Of a stretch of 5,596 bases of DNA, positions 1 to 5,390 are shown piece by piece. The notes below the pieces were generated by a model. That model searched no databases. It was not told the origin of the DNA and worked only from the letters and a program-made list of their open reading frames with translations. The translations under genes were made by a program, and so were the position numbers. The stretch spans positions 1 to 5,596 of the forward strand of contig JACRBO010000724.1 in NCBI GenBank assembly GCA_016219235.1, given 5' to 3'. Each line of letters begins with the position of its first letter. Position 1 is the first letter of the stretch. This DNA is from Chloroflexota bacterium (lineage in GTDB: Bacteria > Chloroflexota > Anaerolineae > Fen-1058).

Positions 1-51
1 CACCTGTCGGCGGCCCAGCAATCCTTCAATCACATCGGCGAGGGTCAGCAT
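1..51 (-). CDS. murF: Mur ligase, N-terminal fragment (probably MurF)
   Basis: Only the first 17 codons lie in the window (MLTLADVIEGLLGRRQV); the gene runs off the left edge. A start of the form M-hydrophobic-T-L-A-D-hydrophobic-hydrophobic-E is typical of MurF, the UDP-N-acetylmuramoyl-tripeptide:D-alanyl-D-alanine ligase, which adds the terminal dipeptide to the cytoplasmic peptidoglycan precursor. The position fits: it is the next minus-strand gene after ftsI, where dcw clusters usually carry murE or murF. The ATG (51-49) has no recognisable Shine-Dalgarno sequence. It is separated from ftsI by a 178-bp spacer made of tandem repeats, unusually wide for this operon. MurE is the main alternative. 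The family call rests on 17 residues plus context, so the symbol is tentative. Confidence 0.5.
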   Translation of the reverse strand, partial: MLTLADVIEGLLGRRQV

Positions 52-63
52 TGGGAACGGGTA

Positions 64-257
64 GATTAGGAAATTGGTAAATTAGTGATTGGTCAATCAG
101 TCAATCGGTAATCGGTAAATTGGTAGATTGGTAAATTGGTCAACTGGTCAACTGGTCACGCATTACGCATCATGAATTATGCATCATGAATTATGCATTA
201 TGAATTGTGCATTGTGCATTATGCATTGTTCATTGCTCATTGCTCATTGTTAATTGA
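64..257. repeat. Composite tandem array: octamers then heptamers
   Basis: Read on the plus strand, 64-157 is a degenerate octamer array with consensus RATTGGTM. Units such as AATTGGTA at 118-125, GATTGGTA at 126-133, AATTGGTC at 134-141 and AACTGGTC at 142-149 and 150-157 are in register; there are two one-base slips further left. From 160 the period changes to 7: fourteen consecutive heptamers run from 160 to 257 (GCATTAC, GCATCAT, GAATTAT, GCATCAT, GAATTAT, GCATTAT, GAATTGT, GCATTGT, GCATTAT, GCATTGT, TCATTGC, TCATTGC, TCATTGT, TAATTGA) with no slip. The array fills nearly the whole ftsI-murF spacer and enters the 3' end of ftsI. Nothing else (promoter, gene, terminator) is evident in the spacer. 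Confidence 0.9.
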
Positions 258-1885
258 ATATCATCCGGCTTGATGTCCAGCACCGCAAACAGGCGCGCCG
301 CCAACCGCTGAAACACCGGCGCGGCCGTCTCTGAACCGTAAGGCGAAAGCGTCGGCCGATCGAGTTTGACCATGATGATCAACTGCGGATTCTCGGCCGG
401 CGCGTACCCGATAAACGAAGCGATCGTCCACGGATCGTCATAGCCGCCCGGCACCGGAATCTGCGCCGTGCCCGTCTTGCCCGCCACGCGATAGCCCGGC
501 ACTTGTGCAAACGGCACTTCTCGATCGACCACCTGCACCAGCATGTCCGTCAGCGTGCGCGCCGTCTTGGCCGAGATGGGCCGCCCCACCTGCACCGTCT
601 TCGCTACCGTCTCGTTCGTGCCATTGACAATCTTCTTCACGAGATGCGGCTGCACCAGCACGCCATCATTCGCCACCGCCGCCACCGCTGCAATCATCTG
701 GATCGGCGTCGCGGACACACCCTGCCCAAAGGAGTTTGTGCCCAGGTCGGATTCTGACCAATCGCCAGGATCAGCATCGCGCGTGCGCAGCTGCCCCGCC
801 GCTTCCGATTGTAGATCGACGCCCGTGGGCCGCCCGATGCCAAACGCCCGCACGTAACGGTAGAAATTCTGCTGGCCCAGCTGCATCGCCAGCGTCGCCG
901 CGCCCACGTTCAACGATTTCGCCAGCAGCCCCACCATGTCGGTCTCACCGTGCGCGCCGCGGTCCCAGTTCCAGATCACCTGCCCGCCGATTTCAATGTA
1001 CGTCGTATCGTTGTACGTCGTCTCGGGCGACACCAGCCCCAGGTCCAGCGCCGCCGCCATCGTGAAGATCTTAAAGGTCGAACCCGGCTCAAAGTTGGAA
1101 CTGACCACCGGGTTGATAAACTGGTTGATGTCGGTTTTTGCCAGATCGGCGTACTGATTGGGATTGAACGTCGGCGCGCTGGCCATCGCCAGAATCTCGC
1201 CGTTGCGCGGATTCATTACGATGATCGAGCCGAAAGTCGCGCCGGTGTCCTGCAAGCCGCGCGCCAGTTCCTCTTCCGCGATCGCCTGCGCCGTCCGATC
1301 GAGTGTCAACACCAGATCGGCCCCCGGACGCACGTCGGGAATATCGGACTTCAGCGTCGTGCCGTTGAGCAGCCCGTTATAGTGGCCTTCCAGCCCGTAA
1401 TAGCCGGTGCGATCTTCATTCACAAAGCCCAGCACATGCGCGGCCAGCACATTCTCTGGATAAATCCGCTTCCAGTACGCCTGCGCCGTCACGCCCGCGA
1501 TGTCCAGCGCCCGCACCCGCTTACCCGCTTCCGAGGGGAGATCCCGGACCAATCGGGTTTGCACCAGATCGCTGCCGATCAGCTCGCGAAATTTCTCCGG
1601 CGTCAAGCCGATGATGGGCGTTAGATCGCGCGCGGCCCGATCGGCATCGCCGCCGGTGCGGTCATACAGAATCATGTACCGTGGTTCGTCGGCCGCCAGC
1701 ACAAAGCCGTTGCGATCGTAGATCCAGCCGCGGCGTGCCGGTTCCGATTGGATCAGCTGCGGCCCCGCGCCCTCCGTCGGGATTTGCAGCAACACCTGAT
1801 ACCGCACCAGCTGCATAATGACCAGCACTGTCAAAATGACCAGCAGCCCGATGAGAAAAATAAGTCGTCCGCGTGAAGGCGCCAT
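230..1885 (-). CDS. ftsI: Class B penicillin-binding protein, septal peptidoglycan transpeptidase FtsI/PBP2-type
   Basis: The product, 551 residues, is a membrane-anchored DD-transpeptidase that cross-links peptidoglycan at the septum on the outer face of the cytoplasmic membrane. It has a short basic cytoplasmic N-terminus, one transmembrane helix at about 8-28, then the PBP-dimer region beginning with RRGWIYDRNG (51-60). The transpeptidase domain carries all three penicillin-binding motifs: STFK (269-272, nucleophile S269), SLN (324-326) and KTGT (470-473). There is no C-terminal PASTA domain. The ATG at 1885 lies 10 nt after the stop of the ftsL-like gene; it has no clear Shine-Dalgarno site, so coupled translation is likely. 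The frame is open upstream to 2011, but that part is Arg/Cys-rich shadow of the preceding gene. The last nine codons (IQLTMSNEQ) and the TGA lie in the heptamer array, so the extreme C-terminus is repeat-derived rather than conserved. Catalytically it looks intact. Confidence 0.96.
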   Translation of the reverse strand: MAPSRGRLIFLIGLLVILTVLVIMQLVRYQVLLQIPTEGAGPQLIQSEPARRGWIYDRNGFVLAADEPRYMILYDRTGGDADRAARDLTPIIGLTPEKFRELIGSDLVQTRLVRDLPSEAGKRVRALDIAGVTAQAYWKRIYPENVLAAHVLGFVNEDRTGYYGLEGHYNGLLNGTTLKSDIPDVRPGADLVLTLDRTAQAIAEEELARGLQDTGATFGSIIVMNPRNGEILAMASAPTFNPNQYADLAKTDINQFINPVVSSNFEPGSTFKIFTMAAALDLGLVSPETTYNDTTYIEIGGQVIWNWDRGAHGETDMVGLLAKSLNVGAATLAMQLGQQNFYRYVRAFGIGRPTGVDLQSEAAGQLRTRDADPGDWSESDLGTNSFGQGVSATPIQMIAAVAAVANDGVLVQPHLVKKIVNGTNETVAKTVQVGRPISAKTARTLTDMLVQVVDREVPFAQVPGYRVAGKTGTAQIPVPGGYDDPWTIASFIGYAPAENPQLIIMVKLDRPTLSPYGSETAAPVFQRLAARLFAVLDIKPDDIQLTMSNEQ

Positions 1886-1895
1886 AATGGATGGG

Positions 1896-2315
1896 TTACT
1901 GTGCCGGGCCGACCGCCGCGCCCGGCATCGCATACAGGTCTCGAATCGACGGTACGTCTGCCTGGGGCAAATAGCGCACCGGCAAATACACCGCCGCCGC
2001 CGTGCCTGCAAAGCCCAGCGCTTCCGCGCGTTTCTTCAACTGCTCGATCGAGCCTTGCGCGCTGATCTTGTTCGCCAGCTCGGCATTATCTTGCTGCAAC
2101 TGCCACAACTCTTCGCGCAGCGTCTGCACCCGCCGCGACGCTGTGACGATCTCGCTGGATTGCAGCAGATACAGCGCCGCCACGGCCAGCGCCAGCCCGA
2201 TGAGCAAGCCGATGCGCGCCACGCGCTGCGCCGACCAGTTCGATGGCTTCAAACCCTGATTGATCCAGTTTGACCAGGCAGTGTCCCGGCGTTTGCTCGT
2301 TTGATTGCGCGGCAT
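1896..2315 (-). CDS. ftsL: FtsL/DivIC-like single-pass division protein
   Basis: This is a 139-residue protein with a basic, Gln/Asn/Trp-containing cytoplasmic N-terminus (1-33), one transmembrane helix at about 34-52, and a predicted coiled coil at about 56-99 with heptad-like Leu/Val spacing (VQTLREELWQLQQDNAEL). It ends with an AEALGF motif (97-102) and a Pro/Ala-rich tail to 139. This is the layout of FtsL/DivIC (septum-formation initiator) proteins, which join FtsB/DivIC and FtsQ/DivIB to activate the septal transpeptidase; sequence conservation in the family is low. Position between rsmH and ftsI is the canonical place for ftsL and is the strongest argument for the symbol. The ATG at 2315 is preceded by GGGGA seven bases upstream. 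The gap to rsmH is 30 nt and to ftsI 10 nt, consistent with one transcript. The roughly 40-residue tail after the coiled coil is longer than in minimal FtsL proteins. Confidence 0.82.
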   Translation of the reverse strand: MPRNQTSKRRDTAWSNWINQGLKPSNWSAQRVARIGLLIGLALAVAALYLLQSSEIVTASRRVQTLREELWQLQQDNAELANKISAQGSIEQLKKRAEALGFAGTAAAVYLPVRYLPQADVPSIRDLYAMPGAAVGPAQ

Positions 2316-2322
2316 GGAATAA

Positions 2323-2327
2323 TCCCC
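2323..2327 (-). promoter_or_regulatory. Ribosome binding site of ftsL
   Basis: GGGGA on the minus strand lies 7 nt before the ATG at 2315, inside the 30-nt rsmH-ftsL gap. It is the clearest Shine-Dalgarno-like site among the genes downstream of mraZ in the operon. Confidence 0.55.
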
Positions 2328-2345
2328 ATCCTCTGGTGGGATGAT

Positions 2346-3263
2346 TTACAATTTCTCCGCGATGCGCAGTTTGGCGCTGCGCGCCCGTGAATTGGCGGCC
2401 ACTTCATCGTCGCCGGGCACGATCGGTTTGCGCGTGATCAACTTCAACGTCGCCGGTCGCACGATCTGATCCGGTCGATCGTCCGGCTGCGGGGCGCGCT
2501 CACGTGAGGCCGATCGGAAATACTCTTTCACGATGCGATCTTCCAGCGAATGAAATGAAATAACGGCCAACCGGCCGCCGGGCTTCAACACCTCGGTGGC
2601 CTGCGGCAGCACACTCATCAACGAACCCAATTCGTCATTCACGGCGATGCGCAGCGCCTGAAACGTCAACGTCGCCGGATGAATGCGACCGCGCCGCCCC
2701 ATGGCTTGCTCGATCACGTCGGCCAACTGTTGGGCCGTGAGGATCGGTCGAGCCGCCACGATGGCGCGGGCGATTTTTCGGCTGGCGGGATCTTCGCCAT
2801 AGCGATAGATCACATCGGCCAACTCGTCTTGATCGAGATTATTCACCAGATCGGCCGCGGTCTCGCCGCGCGTCGGATCGAAGCGCATATCCAGCGGCCC
2901 GCCCGTCTGAAAGCCAAAGCCGCGCTCGCGATCTTCCAACTGATCGGACGACAACCCCAGATCGAGCACGACGCCATCGACTTGATCGAAACCGTGGGCG
3001 CGAGCCACTTCACCCAATCGCGCAAAGTTAGCGTTGATCAGTTTGACGCGCGATCCGAACGGTGCTAATCTCAGGGCAGCGCGTTCGATCGCGGCGGGAT
3101 CGGCATCCAGACCCAGCAATTCAATATCGGGCGCGGCGTTTAGAATCGATTCGCTGTGGCCGCCGCCGCCCACGGTCCCGTCGATGTAGCGCGCACCCGG
3201 TTTCAACGCCAGGCCGTCGCGCGTTTCTTGCGGCAAGACAGACACATGCTGCGTCGTCGTCAT
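2346..3263 (-). CDS. rsmH: 16S rRNA (cytosine(1402)-N(4))-methyltransferase RsmH (MraW)
   Basis: RsmH uses S-adenosylmethionine to methylate N4 of C1402 in the decoding centre of 16S rRNA. The 305-residue product has the family's usual length and hallmarks in order: N-terminal HVSVLPQET; the SAM-binding loop YIDGTVGGGGHS (26-37); DGVVLDLGLSS (96-106) followed by the RGFGF...PLDMRFD segment; HPATLTFQALRIAVN (195-209); ISFHSLEDRIVKEYF (235-249); and the C-terminal NSRARSAKLR (291-300). I chose ATG 3263 because the protein then begins MTTTQHVSVLP, as relatives do. The frame is open 46 codons further upstream, but that part crosses the intergenic gap into mraZ. No Shine-Dalgarno site precedes the ATG (the upstream bases are C-rich). 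The gene follows mraZ by 68 nt, the standard dcw order. Confidence 0.97.
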   Translation of the reverse strand: MTTTQHVSVLPQETRDGLALKPGARYIDGTVGGGGHSESILNAAPDIELLGLDADPAAIERAALRLAPFGSRVKLINANFARLGEVARAHGFDQVDGVVLDLGLSSDQLEDRERGFGFQTGGPLDMRFDPTRGETAADLVNNLDQDELADVIYRYGEDPASRKIARAIVAARPILTAQQLADVIEQAMGRRGRIHPATLTFQALRIAVNDELGSLMSVLPQATEVLKPGGRLAVISFHSLEDRIVKEYFRSASRERAPQPDDRPDQIVRPATLKLITRKPIVPGDDEVAANSRARSAKLRIAEKL

Positions 3264-3331
3264 GAACGAGACGCCGGGGGGCAGCCACCAAATCACACGT
3301 GACCAAAAGTTCACGCGCGGACCATCGGCCG

Positions 3332-3757
3332 TTAGATGCCCAGCCTGGCCCAGTACTCGGCGCTGATACCCGAATCGAAGTTGGCGCGGATAGCGTTCCA
3401 TACGTCGGGAGACCAGATTTCCATATGGGTGTTGAGACCCGCCACGATAACTTCGCCGTCGAGTCCGGCATAGTCACGCAAATTTTGCGGCAGCAACACC
3501 CGACCTTGTTTATCCAGTTCAGGATCGGTTGCGCCCGAAAAGATCAGACGCCGAAATTCGCGCACTTGCGGATCCGTCAACGGCAAGGCGCTCAACTTAT
3601 CAGACAGGATCTTCCATTCCGTCATGGGGAACACGAACAGGCATTTATCAATACCGCGCGTAACGACCAGGCCGGTCGCCAGCTCTGCGCGATACTTGGC
3701 CGGCAAGGTTAGCCGTCCTTTGTCATCCAATGCGTGGGAATACTCACCTAAGAACAT
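3332..3757 (-). CDS. mraZ: Transcriptional regulator MraZ
   Basis: MraZ is a DNA-binding protein of the SpoVT/AbrB fold that forms a ring-shaped oligomer and, in species studied, binds short direct repeats in front of its own operon and regulates the dcw cluster. The 141-residue product has the expected two half-domains, each with the hallmark loop: DDKGRLTLPAKYR at 11-23 and DKQGRVLLPQNLR at 82-94. The start MFLGEYSHALDDKGR matches the family; an in-frame GTG at 3775 would add six residues (VGSLEQ, read M at the start) but gives a non-typical N-terminus, so ATG 3757 is preferred. GGGGAG at 3774-3769 is the likely Shine-Dalgarno site, 11 nt upstream, a slightly long spacing. It is the first gene of the operon, with its own promoter and MraZ-type operator directly upstream. 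Confidence 0.96.
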   Translation of the reverse strand: MFLGEYSHALDDKGRLTLPAKYRAELATGLVVTRGIDKCLFVFPMTEWKILSDKLSALPLTDPQVREFRRLIFSGATDPELDKQGRVLLPQNLRDYAGLDGEVIVAGLNTHMEIWSPDVWNAIRANFDSGISAEYWARLGI

Positions 3758-3770
3758 TTGTTCCAAACTC

Positions 3771-3777
3771 CCCACTC
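3771..3777 (-). promoter_or_regulatory. Possible fourth MraZ box overlapping the mraZ ribosome binding site
   Basis: The minus-strand sequence GAGTGGG resembles the three upstream AAGTGGG boxes (one mismatch) and sits 42 bp downstream of the third, about four helical turns on the same face. It overlaps the GGGGAG Shine-Dalgarno candidate, so the match may simply reflect the ribosome binding site. Confidence 0.35.
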
Positions 3778-3780
3778 AAA

Positions 3781-3803
3781 CCCCATTTTGATCAAAAATG
3801 GGG
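3781..3803 (-). promoter_or_regulatory. Leader hairpin / palindrome in the mraZ 5' untranslated region
   Basis: CCCCATTTT (3781-3789) and AAAATGGGG (3795-3803) are perfectly complementary, giving a 9-bp stem with a 5-nt loop GATCA. It lies between the three MraZ boxes and the ribosome binding site, within the predicted 84-nt leader. There is no U-run after it, so it is not a terminator; it could be a leader RNA hairpin or a dyad bound by another regulator. The function is not known from the sequence. Confidence 0.6.
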
Positions 3804-3812
3804 CGCATATTC

Positions 3813-3839
3813 CCCACTTTACCCCACTTTCACCCACTT
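3813..3839 (-). promoter_or_regulatory. MraZ operator: three AAGTGGG direct repeats at 10-bp period
   Basis: On the minus strand AAGTGGG occurs three times, at 3839-3833, 3829-3823 and 3819-3813, each separated by exactly 3 nt. GTGGG-type repeats at a 10-bp period upstream of mraZ are the established binding sites of MraZ in species where this was tested. Here they occupy about +2 to +28 relative to the predicted start site, downstream of the promoter. That placement would suit repression by blocking initiation or promoter escape. Confidence 0.92.
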
Positions 3840-3847
3840 GCCAGGGT

Positions 3848-3877
3848 AGTATACACCACCTTTGGGTAAAATGTAAA
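3848..3877 (-). promoter_or_regulatory. Sigma-70-type promoter of the mraZ/dcw operon
   Basis: TTTACA (3877-3872, five of six consensus bases) and TATACT (3853-3848, five of six) are separated by 18 nt. Transcription would start near 3841, giving an 84-nt leader to the mraZ ATG. The promoter lies just downstream of the two rnpB terminators. Confidence 0.8.
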
Positions 3878-3910
3878 CTAGCAATTTGAATTTTAAGGTA
3901 AGAGTTTGGC

Positions 3911-3953
3911 AACAAAACACGCCCGTCATCAGCGAAATGCCGAGACGGGCGTG
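3911..3953 (-). terminator. Second intrinsic terminator downstream of rnpB
   Basis: CACGCCCGTC (3953-3944) pairs with GACGGGCGTG (3927-3918), ten perfect GC-rich pairs. Inside, TCGGC and GCTGA can add five more pairs (one G-U) around an ATTTC loop. The stem is followed on the minus strand by TTTTGTT. It backs up the first terminator and ends 34 bp before the mraZ -35 element. Confidence 0.8.
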
Positions 3954-3982
3954 ATCTGCATTTATAAAGAGACGTCAGAAGC

Positions 3983-4023
3983 AAAAACCTTGCGAGAGTT
4001 GGCTGCCCCAACTCTCGCAAGGT
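3983..4023 (-). terminator. First intrinsic terminator of rnpB
   Basis: A perfect 16-bp stem, ACCTTGCGAGAGTTGG (4023-4008) with its complement at 4002-3987, has a 5-nt loop and is followed by a run of five T on the minus strand (3987-3983). It begins 18 nt after the 3' end of the RNase P RNA, the right distance for its terminator. Confidence 0.92.
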
Positions 4024-4040
4024 CTCTCGGCCTGTGGCCG

Positions 4041-4424
4041 CGCTCAAGAGATCGATAAGCCGAATTCTGTGCCCGATCCGAAGACCGGGTGGCGATCATT
4101 TCTCTAGGCCGTTGATTGCTCAACAGCTCAAGCAGTCTACCCGCGAGACAGGCGACGAGCCGCCGCTGTGCGTTCGCCCGAAGGCGAACGCCACTCGCTG
4201 CTTGACCTTGCTCCCGCCGGGGGTTGCCTGGCCGGACACGTTACCGTGCCGCCGGTGAGCTCTTACCTCACCTTTTCACCCTCGCTTCCGAAAAAGCAGT
4301 CTGTTTCTGTGGCCCTGCTCCGCGCATCACTGCGCCCGGCCGTTAGCCGGCGGCGTGCTCTGTGGAGTTCGGACTTTCCTCGTGCGGATCGAGTCCGCCC
4401 GCGATCACCTGGATCTCTTGAGCG
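4041..4424 (-). ncRNA. rnpB: RNase P RNA, bacterial type A-like
   Basis: This is the catalytic RNA of ribonuclease P, which removes 5' leaders from precursor tRNAs. The ends form a perfect 13-bp P1 helix: 4424-4412 pairs with 4053-4041 (CGCTCAAGAGATC with its complement). Conserved elements are in the right order on the minus strand: GAGGAAAGTCCGAACTCC (4381-4364) near the 5' end, GGTGAGGTAAGAGCTCACC (4272-4254, the P11/P12 region with the invariant GGTAAGAG core), and ACAGAATTCGGCTTAT (4070-4055) near the 3' end. An 8-bp stem capped by a C(UUCG)G tetraloop lies at 4190-4171. The length of about 384 nt is normal for the class. Ends are set by P1 and agree within one base with the start predicted from the promoter; mature ends may differ by a few bases. 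No protein-coding frame through this region is credible. Confidence 0.96.
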
Positions 4425-4429
4425 AGTGC

Positions 4430-4458
4430 ATGGTAGCACTCGGGGAGAGGGGCGTCAA
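4430..4458 (-). promoter_or_regulatory. Promoter of rnpB
   Basis: TTGACG (4458-4453) and TACCAT (4435-4430) are separated by exactly 17 nt on the minus strand. The predicted start, 6-7 nt further on (4423-4424), coincides with the first base of the P1 helix. A small dyad, ACCTC-GT-GAGGT, abuts the -35 element at 4461-4472. Confidence 0.85.
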
Positions 4459-4489
4459 GTACCTCGTGAGGTGGAGCTGATCATAGAAA

Positions 4490-4578
4490 GACGGCAGGAC
4501 AGAGAGACGGTGGGACGGAGAGATTGAGCGACGGAGAGATATATCCCTCAATCTCTCCGTCGCTCAATCTCTGTCGCC
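4490..4578. repeat. Two inverted octamer arrays forming a 22-bp perfect hairpin
   Basis: On the plus strand, octamers run in register from 4490 to 4545 (GACGGCAG, GACAGAGA, GACGGTGG, GACGGAGA, GATTGAGC, GACGGAGA, GATATATC). From 4547 the same units continue in inverted orientation (CTCAATCT, CTCCGTCG, CTCAATCT, CTGTCGCC). The inner halves pair perfectly: 4519-4540 with 4551-4572, 22 bp around a 10-nt loop. The array fills the gap between the 3' end of the hydrolase gene and the rnpB promoter. The hairpin could stop hydrolase transcripts, but neither side has a T-run, so intrinsic termination is not supported by sequence. Confidence 0.9.
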
Positions 4579-4583
4579 TCATC

Positions 4584-5360
4584 TCACACAAGTGGCTTCA
4601 ACTCGGTCGGCAACGCCCGATCGGTGATCCACGCCCGAACGGTTTGAGTGAATAGATCGGGCAGCTGCATGGACCAGTTGTGAATGGCGTTGGCAACCCC
4701 ATAACCTTGCGCTGACGGCATGGCTTTCAGCGAATCGCGCAGCGAGTCGTGCATCAACTTCAACTCTTTCTGGCCGACCAGGAACAGCGTGGGCACCGTG
4801 ACTCGATCGAGATTAGGCGGGATGCGGAACAGCGCGTTGGCCGTCGTCACCCGCACAAACGAATCGAGCGTCATCGCCTTGGTGTCCGCCGCGAATTCGG
4901 CGAAGTACTTGCCGGGGATGCCCAGGCTCTTCATATTGGCGCGGATCAGCCACACGGCATTTTTGAACGGCCAATACATCTGTGTCATCAACCGTGTCAG
5001 GCCGATGCCGGGAATCGCGCGAACGAGGGCCCCGCTGATGACGGCGTGATCGATCACGTCTGGCGATTGGCCCAGCAACTGCACGATCGTCTGTGCGCCG
5101 AGCGACAGGCCCACGACATGGGCGCGTCCGCCGTGCGCCTCGGCTTTGATCAACTCCGCCACTTGCGCCGCCGCATCGACAAACGTAAACGGCTGACTGG
5201 CGCGGCTCTGACCATGCTCGGGCAAATCGGGCACCAGCAGGTGAAAGTCCGTCAATTGCTCGATCTGCGGTTGCCACATCCAGCCCGCGCCGCCACCGCC
5301 GTGCAGCAGCACCACCGTCTGCGCATTACCTGCGCCAAATTCTTTGAAGAAAAGGGACAT
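4584..5360 (-). CDS. Alpha/beta-hydrolase fold protein
   Basis: The 258-residue cytoplasmic protein has no signal peptide with the chosen start. Visible elements are an oxyanion-hole motif LLHGGGGAGW (18-27), the strand-turn LLVPDLPEHGQS (41-52), the nucleophile elbow GLSLG (84-88, Ser86), a cap-like segment at about 110-165, LVGQKE (194-199), where Glu199 is the likely acid, and AIHNW (225-229) with His227 as the base. A Ser-Glu-His triad is therefore plausible. The family includes esterases, lipases, C-C hydrolases and haloperoxidase-like enzymes; the substrate cannot be read from the sequence. The ATG at 5360 is chosen because GGAGG lies 5 nt upstream and the protein starts at its first beta strand. 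The frame is open to 5462, but those extra 34 codons read through the promoter and repeat array. The gene is divergent from proC and ends against an inverted octamer repeat. Confidence 0.9.
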   Translation of the reverse strand: MSLFFKEFGAGNAQTVVLLHGGGGAGWMWQPQIEQLTDFHLLVPDLPEHGQSRASQPFTFVDAAAQVAELIKAEAHGGRAHVVGLSLGAQTIVQLLGQSPDVIDHAVISGALVRAIPGIGLTRLMTQMYWPFKNAVWLIRANMKSLGIPGKYFAEFAADTKAMTLDSFVRVTTANALFRIPPNLDRVTVPTLFLVGQKELKLMHDSLRDSLKAMPSAQGYGVANAIHNWSMQLPDLFTQTVRAWITDRALPTELKPLV

Positions 5361-5365
5361 GATGA

Positions 5366-5370
5366 CCTCC
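5366..5370 (-). promoter_or_regulatory. Ribosome binding site of the hydrolase gene
   Basis: GGAGG on the minus strand lies 5 nt before ATG 5360. This decides the start against the longer open frame reaching 5462. Confidence 0.85.
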
Positions 5371-5377
5371 AAGCAAA

Positions 5378-5386
5378 AGTATAGCA
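5378..5386 (-). promoter_or_regulatory. Extended -10 promoter element of the hydrolase gene
   Basis: TGCTATACT on the minus strand is a TGn-extended -10 (TATACT at 5383-5378). Start would be near 5371, leaving only about 11 nt of leader, almost all ribosome binding site. No good -35 exists; TTGCCT at 5408-5403 is 19 nt away and weak, and lies inside the heptamer array. Confidence 0.6.
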
Positions 5387-5390
5387 TGAA

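Noticed and set aside
64..257. CRISPR array
   Set aside because: The repeats are contiguous 7- and 8-bp units with no spacers and no cas genes nearby.
736..1624. Long plus-strand frames opposite ftsI, such as the 224-codon frame at 950-1624
   Set aside because: They are Arg/His/Pro-rich antisense shadows of a GC-rich gene whose minus-strand product has all penicillin-binding motifs.
1886..2011. A 42-codon N-terminal extension of ftsI in the same frame
   Set aside because: It overlaps the ftsL-like gene in another frame, is Arg/Cys-rich, and the family-like N-terminus with basic residues followed by the membrane helix starts at ATG 1885.
3264..3401. A 46-codon N-terminal extension of rsmH
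   Set aside because: It crosses the intergenic gap and overlaps mraZ; RsmH proteins start close to the HVSVLPQE motif, which ATG 3263 provides.
3776..3808. Short leader ORF (MRPIFDQNGV) in the mraZ 5' untranslated region
   Set aside because: It would only be 10 residues, overlaps the leader palindrome, and its GGGGA is 2 nt from the ATG, too close for a normal ribosome binding site.
3748..4258. Open frames on both strands across the rnpB-mraZ intergenic region
   Set aside because: They run through RNase P RNA, terminators and operator repeats, lack ribosome binding sites and show no recognisable protein features.
4749..5384. Plus-strand 211-codon frame opposite the hydrolase gene
   Set aside because: It is Arg/His/Gln-rich with no domain signature, while the minus strand encodes an intact alpha/beta hydrolase with a strong ribosome binding site.
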